From Balneolales bacterium (GTDB taxonomy: Bacteria; Bacteroidota; Rhodothermia; Balneolales; Natronogracilivirgulaceae): DNA of 9,194 nucleotides. Shown here one piece after another: positions 1-5,378 of the stretch. The stretch covers positions 1-9,194 of the forward strand of contig SKYW01000156.1 of assembly GCA_007127695.1 (NCBI GenBank). Reading direction: 5' to 3'. The first letter of the stretch is position 1; each line of letters opens with the position of its first letter. The notes beneath the pieces were generated by a model. It made no database searches, was not told the DNA's origin, and saw only the letters and a list, made by a program, of their open reading frames with translations. The translations under genes and the position numbers were made by a program.

Positions 1-82
1 CCTGGACGGGGAAATTGCCGGACAAGTTACACCGGAAATTGTCGTAGACAGAATTGGGAGAATGATACAAAATGACACCTGA
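1..82 (+). CDS. hoxE: HoxE/NuoE-like diaphorase subunit, C-terminal end only
   Basis: Only the last 26 codons are visible, in the frame starting at base 2 and ending with TGA at 80-82. They contain a G-Q-V-T-P-E segment followed by a short helix, which is the usual ending of the thioredoxin-like [2Fe-2S] subunit of complex I and NAD-linked hydrogenases (NuoE/HoxE). The reading frame overlaps the start of the following hoxF by 11 bases, which implies translational coupling. The identification rests on this ending plus its position directly before hoxF in a hoxEFUYH order. The cluster-binding cysteines lie outside the window. HoxE is known as an electron-transfer subunit of the diaphorase module. 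An alternative name would be HydC/HndA-type subunit; the following genes favour Hox. Confidence 0.75.
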   Translation, partial: LDGEIAGQVTPEIVVDRIGRMIQNDT

Positions 83-1721
83 AGAATTCAAAAAAATCGG
101 TGAAGCGCATCAGAAAAAGCGTGAAGGCTTTGAATACAACATCAATGTCTGTACGGCTGCGGCCTGCGTTTCCCTGCAAAGCGAAAAAGTAAAGGAAGCG
201 CTGACCAAGCAGGTCAAGGAGCAGGAGAAAAAGGATGTCTGCAGGGTCAGCGGCACGGGCTGTCTGGGACTGTGCGCTTCCGGACCCCTGGTCATCATCA
301 ACAATGATCAGGCGCTTTACGGTGGAGTAAAGCCGGATGATGCCCCTGACATTGTGAAAAATATTGACAAAAAGCCGGTCAAAAGGCTGCAGATACCGGC
401 GGACATGCCGTTTTTTGCGCGTCAGACCAAAATTGCCCTGGAGCACTGCGGCAAGACCGATCCGGAGGTGATCGGCGATTACCTGGCCATGGAAGGATAT
501 GAGGCCCTGTACAACTGCCTGACCACCATGGAGCCCGTTGATGTAATTGACACGATGGTGAAGAGCGGCCTGCGCGGTCGTGGCGGTGGCGGCTACCCTG
601 TCGGACTCAAATGGAGTACGGTCCACAAGGCGGTCGGCGGTAAAAAATTTGTCATCTGTAATGCGGATGAGGGCGACCCTGGTGCCTTCATGGATCGAAG
701 TATGCTGGAAAGCGATCCGCACAGTATTGTCGAGGGCATGGCCATCGCCGGTTACGCTGTGGGCGCATCGCACGGGTATGTCTATATCCGTGGTGAATAT
801 CCGCTGGCCATCAAGCGTCTCAGGGCAGCCATCCGGCAGGCAGAACGCCAGAACTTCCTGGGTAAAAACATATGCGGCACCCCGTTCAGCTTTGACGTGG
901 AAATCCGGTTGGGAGCCGGCGCCTTTGTCTGTGGCGAAGAGACGGCCCTGATCGCATCCATCGAAGGCAAGCGCGGCACACCACGGCCTCGTCCACCCTA
1001 CCCGGCACAATACGGGATATGGGGACATCCCACATTGATCAACAACGTGGAAACGTTTGCCAATATCAGCCCGATCGTCCGCAAGGGCGCCGACTACTAC
1101 GCAAGCATCGGAACCGAGCGGAGCAAGGGCACCAAGGTATTCGCTTTGGCCGGCAGCATCAACAACACCGGACTTATCGAAGTGCCGATGGGCATCACGC
1201 TGCGAGAAATTGTCTTCGACATCGGTGGCGGTATCCTGGGCGGCAAAAAATTCAAGGCGGTCCAGACGGGAGGACCGTCCGGTGGCTGTATCCCGGACGA
1301 GTATCTGGACATGAAAGTGGATTACGAATCGCTGGCACAGGTCGGATCCATCATGGGGTCCGGCGGTATGATCGTCATGGACGAGACGTCATGTATGGTC
1401 GACGTTGCGAAATACTTTATGGATTTCTGCCGGTCGGAATCCTGCGGAAAATGCGCCCCGTGTCGCGTCGGAACCGCCCAGATGTACAATCTGCTGAATC
1501 TTATCTCACAGGGCAAGGCAACCATGTATGACATGGAGCTGCTTGAGGAGCTTTGCGATGTGGTCAGGAATACCAGTTTGTGCGGACTCGGCCAGACGGC
1601 TGCGAATCCGGTGCTCAGTACCATCCGCTTTTTCAGGGATGAGTATCTGGCTCATATCAACGATAAAAAGTGTCCGGCCGGTGTATGTGCCATTGAACAT
1701 AAAGAGGAAGCAGTATTATGA
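72..1721 (+). CDS. hoxF: NAD-reducing [NiFe] hydrogenase diaphorase subunit HoxF (NuoF-like, FMN and NADH binding)
   Basis: This 549-residue protein is the flavin-containing subunit that exchanges electrons between NAD(H) and the Fe-S chain. Residues 20-100 form a thioredoxin-like [2Fe-2S] domain with ligands C27, C32, C64 and C68 (C-x4-C and C-x3-C). The NuoF core follows: glycine-rich GRGGGGYP near 169-176 for NADH/FMN, CNADEGDPGAF at 196-206, and GAFVCGEETAL near 283-293. A SLBB-type segment lies around 355-440. The [4Fe-4S] site is SCGKCAPC at 457-464 plus C504. The protein ends soon after CPAGVC (534-539), without the two-cluster ferredoxin domain found in HydB/HndC proteins, as expected for HoxF. 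GGGAG at 56-60 is a plausible ribosome site for the ATG. Its stop overlaps the hoxU start (ATGA). NuoF of complex I is the alternative, but the hydrogenase genes downstream settle the assignment. Confidence 0.93.
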   Translation: MTPEEFKKIGEAHQKKREGFEYNINVCTAAACVSLQSEKVKEALTKQVKEQEKKDVCRVSGTGCLGLCASGPLVIINNDQALYGGVKPDDAPDIVKNIDKKPVKRLQIPADMPFFARQTKIALEHCGKTDPEVIGDYLAMEGYEALYNCLTTMEPVDVIDTMVKSGLRGRGGGGYPVGLKWSTVHKAVGGKKFVICNADEGDPGAFMDRSMLESDPHSIVEGMAIAGYAVGASHGYVYIRGEYPLAIKRLRAAIRQAERQNFLGKNICGTPFSFDVEIRLGAGAFVCGEETALIASIEGKRGTPRPRPPYPAQYGIWGHPTLINNVETFANISPIVRKGADYYASIGTERSKGTKVFALAGSINNTGLIEVPMGITLREIVFDIGGGILGGKKFKAVQTGGPSGGCIPDEYLDMKVDYESLAQVGSIMGSGGMIVMDETSCMVDVAKYFMDFCRSESCGKCAPCRVGTAQMYNLLNLISQGKATMYDMELLEELCDVVRNTSLCGLGQTAANPVLSTIRFFRDEYLAHINDKKCPAGVCAIEHKEEAVL

Positions 1722-2437
1722 GTTCATCAGTAAAAATCAAAACCCTGACGATCGATGAAAGACAGGTCGGAGCGCGGGAAGACCAGACCATCCTGGAAGT
1801 GGCCCGCGAAAATGGAATAAAAATTCCGACTCTGTGTTATCTGAAAGGCCTTTCGCCCTACGGCGGATGCCGAATGTGTATTGTGGAAATTGCCGGATCG
1901 CCCAAGTTGCTGCCATCCTGCATGACGACGGTGGAAGAAGGCATGGTCGTATCCACCAACACGGACAGGATCAAAAAATACCGGAAAAACCTGCTTGAGC
2001 TCTATTTTTCGGAGCGCAACCATGTCTGTTCCGTATGTGCCTCAAACGGCTACTGCGAACTGCAGACAATGGCACAGAAAGTGGAAATGTCCCACGTCCA
2101 CTTCCCTTATATGTACCCGCATCTCGGCGTTGATGCCACCCACGAGCGCTACGTCCTGGATCACAACCGGTGCATCGCATGTACGCGATGCGTGAGGGTG
2201 TGTGACGAGATTGAAGGTGCGCATACCCTGGACATCAAGGACCGGGGCATCGACGTACGGATCATCACCGACCTGGATCATCCCTGGGGTGAATCGGAGA
2301 CATGCACGCAGTGCGGCAAGTGTGTCCATGTGTGCCCCACAGGTGCCCTGATCGAAAGAGGAAAGTCGGTTGGTGAAATGTCAAAACGTAAACAATTATT
2401 GCCCTATTTGACGAAAATGCGGGAGGCTCACGAATGA
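1718..2437 (+). CDS. hoxU: Hydrogenase diaphorase Fe-S subunit HoxU (NuoG N-terminal-like)
   Basis: This 239-residue protein carries electrons from the flavin subunit HoxF towards the hydrogenase dimer. The clusters appear in the expected order. A plant-type [2Fe-2S] domain (about 1-80) has C40, C51, C54 and C68. A His-Cys3 [4Fe-4S] site follows with H102, C104, C107 and C113. A two-cluster ferredoxin domain has C152/C155/C158/C162 and C196/C199/C202/C206. The length matches HoxU and the N-terminal part of complex I NuoG, without the molybdopterin-like region. The start overlaps the hoxF stop as ATGA, with AGAGG at 1703-1707 as ribosome site. The end overlaps hoxY in the same way. All the expected ligands are present, so it should be functional. 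Confidence 0.93.
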   Translation: MSSSVKIKTLTIDERQVGAREDQTILEVARENGIKIPTLCYLKGLSPYGGCRMCIVEIAGSPKLLPSCMTTVEEGMVVSTNTDRIKKYRKNLLELYFSERNHVCSVCASNGYCELQTMAQKVEMSHVHFPYMYPHLGVDATHERYVLDHNRCIACTRCVRVCDEIEGAHTLDIKDRGIDVRIITDLDHPWGESETCTQCGKCVHVCPTGALIERGKSVGEMSKRKQLLPYLTKMREAHE

Positions 2438-2967
2438 AAAAGAAACTGAAACTTGCAACGCTCTGGCTGGACGGTTGTTCCGGCTGCCACATGTCCCTGG
2501 TGGATGTGGATGAGCGCCTTATTGAAGTAGCTGAAATCTATGACATCGTGTTTAGTCCGCTCGTGGATGTGAAGGATTTCCCTGAAAACGTGGATGTCAC
2601 CCTGCTGGAAGGGGCCATCAGCACGGATGAGGATGTGGAAATGGTGAAGCGGGTCCGCAAGAGCACAAAGACCCTTATCGCATTCGGTGACTGTGCGGTG
2701 ACCTCCAACGTGCCCTCCATGCGCAATCATTTCAAGTTGGAGGATGTCTTCAAGCGGGGATACCTCGAGACTACGCCCGGCAACGACATTATTCCGGATG
2801 AAAAAATCCCGAAACTGCTGGAGAAGGCCTACCCGGTGCATCACTTTGTACACGTGGATGTGTTTCTGCAAGGATGTCCGCCCTCAGCAGACAACATTTT
2901 TTACACCCTGGTGGAAATAGCGGAGGGAAGAACTCCCGAGCTATCACTACGAACACGATTTGGATAG
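2434..2967 (+). CDS. hoxY: [NiFe] hydrogenase small subunit HoxY
   Basis: This 177-residue protein is the small subunit of the hydrogenase module and holds the single proximal [4Fe-4S] cluster. The ligands are C15 and C18 in DGCSGCH, C87 in GDCAVT and C148 in GCPPSAD. The short length, the absence of a Tat signal and the lack of a C-terminal medial/distal cluster domain distinguish it from membrane-bound uptake small subunits and fit the cytoplasmic group 3 type. The preceding GGGAGG at 2421-2426 lies 7 bases before the ATG, and the start overlaps the hoxU stop (ATGA). The stop codon (TAG, 2965-2967) runs into the AGGAG ribosome site of hoxH, so hoxH translation is probably coupled. Confidence 0.93.
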   Translation: MKKKLKLATLWLDGCSGCHMSLVDVDERLIEVAEIYDIVFSPLVDVKDFPENVDVTLLEGAISTDEDVEMVKRVRKSTKTLIAFGDCAVTSNVPSMRNHFKLEDVFKRGYLETTPGNDIIPDEKIPKLLEKAYPVHHFVHVDVFLQGCPPSADNIFYTLVEIAEGRTPELSLRTRFG

Positions 2968-2979
2968 GAGAATTATTTC

Positions 2980-4434
2980 ATGTCTAGAACCATAACTATT
3001 GAGCCCATTACCCGGATTGAGGGTCATGGAAAGATCACATTGATGCTGAATGACAGCGGTACTGTCGACAATGCGCTCTTTCAGGTAACCCAGTTCCGGG
3101 GATTCGAAAAACTTAGCGAAGGACGCCGGTTCCGTGAGATGCCGTCGCTTATGGCACGTGTTTGCGGTATCTGTCCGGTCGCGCACCTGATTGCAGGCGC
3201 CAAGGCGTGCGACAATATCCTGGCAGTGAAAGTGCCGGAGACCGGAGCCCTTATCAGGCAGGCCATCAATCTTGGTCAGATCGTCCAATCGCACGCATTG
3301 AGCTTTTTCTACCTCTCTGTTCCCGACCTGGTGATGGGCTTCGATGCCAATCCCATGGAGCGGAACATCCTGGGAGTTCTGAAAAAGAACCCGCAGATGG
3401 CCAGTGACGGCATCCGTCTGAGAAAATTCGGACAGACGATCATCGAAATGCTGGCCGGCAGACGGGTGCATCCCGCAGCCATCATCGCCGGCGGTGTTTC
3501 CGATCCATGCAGCCAAGAGGTGCGCGACAAGATCCTGTCCGACATCCCCGAAATGCTTCGGATCGTCCAGCGCAATCTCGACTGGTACAAGCAGGCGCTC
3601 AGCCAGAGCGGCACTTCGTCACTGCGTGTGTCGAAATTCGTTGACGAGATCCGCTCGTTCGCCAACATGAAATCCCTGTTCATGGGACTGGTGAACGACG
3701 AAGGCGAGCTGGATTTCTATGACGGCAAAATCCGCTTTGTCGATTCCTCACGCAAGATCGTGGCGGACAAACTGGAACCGGCCGACTATCAGAATTACAT
3801 TGCCGAGCATGTGGAGAAGTGGACCTATCTGAAGTTCCCCTACTACAAGCCGATGGGATATCCGAAAGGCATGTACCGCGTAGGTCCGCTTGCGCGCCTG
3901 AACGTCATCGACCGCTGCGGTACACCCCAGGCGGATCTTGAGCTGTCGGAATTCCGCGGACTTTCAAGCGGTGCCGTACTCAGCTCGTTCTACTACCACC
4001 ATGCGCGGCTGATCGAGATCCTCTACTCGCTGGAAAAACTGGAACAGCTGCTTTCAGAACCCGCATTCACAGGCAGTAAGACAAGGGCTATTGCCGGACC
4101 GAACAACCTTGAAGGCGTAGGCATGGCCGAGGCTCCGCGCGGCACCCTTATCCACCATTACAAAGTGGATGAGCATGGTGTGATGGAGTGGGCCAACCTG
4201 ATCATTGCCTCCGGACACAACAACATGGCGATGAACCATGGCATCATGCAGGTGGCAAGGCAGTTTGTGAAAGGCGAGAAGGTCAAGGAAGGAATGCTCA
4301 ACCGGGTGGAAGCGGTCATCAGGGCGTTTGACCCGTGCCTGAGCTGTTCCACGCACGCTGCCGGCAAAATGCCGCTCAAGATAGAACTTACCCGACCGGA
4401 TGGTGAAGTGATTCACACACTGACTCAGGGGTAA
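2980..4434 (+). CDS. hoxH: [NiFe] hydrogenase large subunit HoxH, precursor form
   Basis: This 484-residue catalytic subunit splits or forms H2 at the Ni-Fe centre and passes electrons to HoxY. The N-terminal motif is RVCGICPVAH (60-69) with C62 and C65. The C-terminal motif is DPCLSCSTH (451-459) with C453 and C456. These four cysteines are the metal ligands. Also visible are RIEGHG at 12-17 and the APRG loop at 385-388, whose arginine lies near the diatomic ligands in known structures. After H459 there are 25 more residues, the expected tail removed by a HoxW-type endopeptidase once nickel is inserted. The CGIC and DPCLSC motifs, together with the partners HoxF, HoxU and HoxY, place it in group 3d (bidirectional, NAD-linked). 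AGGAG at 2966-2970 precedes the ATG by 9 bases. No hyp or hoxW gene follows; the gene is followed by a hairpin. Confidence 0.95.
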   Translation: MSRTITIEPITRIEGHGKITLMLNDSGTVDNALFQVTQFRGFEKLSEGRRFREMPSLMARVCGICPVAHLIAGAKACDNILAVKVPETGALIRQAINLGQIVQSHALSFFYLSVPDLVMGFDANPMERNILGVLKKNPQMASDGIRLRKFGQTIIEMLAGRRVHPAAIIAGGVSDPCSQEVRDKILSDIPEMLRIVQRNLDWYKQALSQSGTSSLRVSKFVDEIRSFANMKSLFMGLVNDEGELDFYDGKIRFVDSSRKIVADKLEPADYQNYIAEHVEKWTYLKFPYYKPMGYPKGMYRVGPLARLNVIDRCGTPQADLELSEFRGLSSGAVLSSFYYHHARLIEILYSLEKLEQLLSEPAFTGSKTRAIAGPNNLEGVGMAEAPRGTLIHHYKVDEHGVMEWANLIIASGHNNMAMNHGIMQVARQFVKGEKVKEGMLNRVEAVIRAFDPCLSCSTHAAGKMPLKIELTRPDGEVIHTLTQG

Positions 4435-4436
4435 AT

Positions 4437-4458
4437 CCGGTCTCCGGGGAGAGACCGG
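4437..4458. terminator. Perfect 8-bp hairpin between convergent genes
   Basis: CCGGTCTC (4437-4444) and GAGACCGG (4451-4458) are perfectly complementary around a six-base loop. The hairpin begins two bases after the hoxH stop and ends ten bases before the stop of the minus-strand gene, where a shared terminator is expected. No run of T follows on the plus strand. On the minus strand only a short ATTTA follows. It may act as a bidirectional transcript end or an mRNA-protecting 3' structure rather than a classical intrinsic terminator. Confidence 0.5.
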
Positions 4459-4467
4459 CGTGCCGCG

Positions 4468-5070
4468 TCACGTGCCCTGATTCAGCAGGTTCTCATAGAT
4501 TGAATCGGGCACGCCGACGGCCGCAAGATATGTGACTTTCCTGTTGGGCGTATCATAGATCTCCATGACCGGGACGGACCGGCGCTTGTATTTCTTCATC
4601 CAGGCATGGAGCCTGGGATAGACCCGGAATACCCCGAGTATCACCGATACCGTGCCCCGGTAGGGAAACTCTGCAGCTACGCTCAGGGATGACGGAAACG
4701 TTGCCACGCCAAAGGACTTTTTCACACCGGGATATCGGCTGTGCAGCTCCTCCGGGGTAAGACCATCCACAATGCAGCCGCCCAGACTGCGCAAATTTGC
4801 CTTTTCCACTAACTGTGGATTGTCGTAGTAAAGCCCGAACCCCCGGGTTGTGGTCAGATCATGTTTGTCGCGCAGGGTGTGGTAGACGTCATCCAGCACC
4901 GGACCGATGTTTTTGTAGTCGCCGGTATGCTTTTTGTAAACGAGCAGAAAGGGGCCTTCGTCACGTTCTTCGACAGTGATGCTGGCAAATAGACCACACC
5001 ATGCGAGATAGAGCAATCCGGCAATAATGGCAACAAGAAGCACGGATACGATGATAATGAAAATGTTCAT
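4468..5070 (-). CDS. Membrane-anchored GyrI-like domain protein, TEX264-like
   Basis: This 200-residue protein has one strongly hydrophobic N-terminal segment (about 2-24) that reads as a membrane anchor. An approximately 165-residue soluble domain follows. The soluble part looks like a GyrI/SOUL-type small-molecule binding fold. Its closest resemblance, by my recollection of the human sequence, is TEX264. Both have an N-terminal membrane segment directly before the domain, a YYDNP motif (here 81-85), an FPY motif (135-137), an R-x-x-P-x-L segment (149-154) and a P-x-x-EIY motif (167-172). The disordered C-terminal tail of TEX264, which carries its LC3-binding site, is absent. No catalytic residues are evident and the bacterial function is unknown; GyrI-like relatives bind small molecules or partner proteins. 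The chosen ATG gives the full membrane segment but has no purine-rich ribosome site. Orientation is opposite to both neighbours, so it is a separate transcription unit. Confidence 0.75.
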   Translation of the reverse strand: MNIFIIIVSVLLVAIIAGLLYLAWCGLFASITVEERDEGPFLLVYKKHTGDYKNIGPVLDDVYHTLRDKHDLTTTRGFGLYYDNPQLVEKANLRSLGGCIVDGLTPEELHSRYPGVKKSFGVATFPSSLSVAAEFPYRGTVSVILGVFRVYPRLHAWMKKYKRRSVPVMEIYDTPNRKVTYLAAVGVPDSIYENLLNQGT

Positions 5071-5099
5071 GAAAGAGGTATTTGTAAGGTTGGTGACAT
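5067..5099 (-). other. Possible 10-codon upstream ORF overlapping the TEX264-like start
   Basis: On the minus strand an ATG at 5099-5097 opens a 10-codon frame (MSPTLQIPLS). Its TGA overlaps the ATG of the membrane protein gene as ATGA. The downstream gene lacks a recognisable ribosome site, so a coupled leader could feed ribosomes to it. There is no clear ribosome site for the small frame either, and a frame this short can occur by chance. Confidence 0.2.
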
Positions 5100-5115
5100 G
5101 AACAAGCGATAACCC

Positions 5116-5146
5116 ATTATACGCCGGACAATCCCGATGGTTGCAA
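5116..5146 (-). promoter_or_regulatory. Candidate sigma-70-type promoter for the TEX264-like gene
   Basis: Read on the minus strand, a perfect TATAAT (5121-5116) is preceded by TTGCAA (5146-5141) with a 19-base spacer. It lies about 45 bases before the start codon of the membrane protein gene and points towards it. The -10 element is ideal; the spacer is longer than the usual 17 and the -35 element is only partly matched. If the organism uses a Bacteroidota-type sigma factor, this match would mean less. Confidence 0.45.
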
Positions 5147-5193
5147 AAGAATCAGACGGCCTTGTGTGATAAATGCAATCCTGAATGATGACC

Positions 5194-5247
5194 CAGACGT
5201 AAGTGATAATGCAGACGTAAGTGATAATGCAGACCTAAGTGATAATT
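5194..5247. repeat. Three tandem 18-bp units
   Basis: The units CAGACGTAAGTGATAATG at 5194-5211 and 5212-5229 are identical. The third at 5230-5247 differs at two bases. Weaker matches precede them, including CAGACG at 5153 and GTGATAAATG at 5166, so the array may once have been longer. The unit is close to, but not exactly, two helical turns. Each unit holds GTGATAAT, which could be a regulator half-site or a -10-like element. It could also be a neutral variable-number repeat. Confidence 0.85.
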
Positions 5248-5260
5248 TAAAAAAGAATCC

Positions 5261-5291
5261 CGGCAGTTTCGTATCATGAAGGTAACTGCCG
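5261..5291. repeat. 8-bp inverted repeat with 15-bp spacer
   Basis: CGGCAGTT (5261-5268) and AACTGCCG (5284-5291) are perfect inverted copies. The spacer contains TATCATGA. The element lies about 90 bases before the reductase start, in a region where no transcript should end. It is therefore more likely an operator-type site or a 5' leader hairpin than a terminator. Confidence 0.5.
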
Positions 5292-5312
5292 CAACCGGAT
5301 TTCTCCCTGATA

Positions 5313-5336
5313 ATTATTGTCATCATTATTGTAGTC
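5313..5336. repeat. Direct 12-bp repeat pair (ATTATTGT...)
   Basis: ATTATTGTCATC at 5313-5324 is followed immediately by ATTATTGTAGTC at 5325-5336, matching at 10 of 12 positions. It lies in the most AT-rich part of the intergenic region. It may be a regulator site or simply AT-rich promoter DNA. Confidence 0.4.
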
Positions 5337-5341
5337 TGAAG

Positions 5342-5369
5342 ATTGTGATCAATAAATTGTGACCAAAAG
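5342..5369. repeat. Direct 14-bp repeat pair next to the reductase start
   Basis: ATTGTGATCAATAA (5342-5355) and ATTGTGACCAAAAG (5356-5369) are adjacent and related, with the first eleven bases matching except one. The pair ends about ten bases before the ATG at 5379. A bound protein here would block ribosome or polymerase access. Its purine-rich end, AAAAGAGAA at 5365-5373, also serves as the only possible ribosome site. Confidence 0.4.
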
Positions 5370-5378
5370 AGAACGATT

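Larger units (their letters stand above)
5071..5378. other. 308-bp divergent intergenic region, AT-rich and repeat-dense
   Basis: This stretch separates the minus-strand membrane protein gene from the plus-strand reductase gene, so it must hold promoters in both directions. It contains the minus-strand promoter candidate, three 18-bp tandem units, one 8-bp inverted repeat, a 12-bp and a 14-bp direct repeat pair. A recurring word close to GTGATAA occurs at 5166, 5203, 5221 and 5239, with looser forms at 5345 and 5359. I see no convincing gene. The only long open frame is on the minus strand, runs into the reductase coding region and contains a low-complexity serine/leucine stretch produced by the repeats. 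No plus-strand promoter stands out. The clustering of repeats suggests regulator binding sites, but that is inference. Confidence 0.6.

Noticed and set aside
27..1028. A 333-codon open frame on the minus strand across hoxF
   Set aside because: It lies wholly opposite a conserved hoxF with all cluster and FMN motifs. The translation shows no recognisable domain and is a by-product of codon bias.
72..2437. Complex I nuoF/nuoG rather than hydrogenase diaphorase genes
   Set aside because: HoxU is only 239 residues, without the molybdopterin-like part of NuoG. The next two genes are [NiFe] hydrogenase small and large subunits in the same overlapping operon.
5194..5247. CRISPR array
   Set aside because: The 18-bp units are directly adjacent with no spacers, and there are only three.
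5261..5291. Intrinsic terminator
   Set aside because: It lies between divergent genes where no transcript should end, has a 15-base loop and no following T run.
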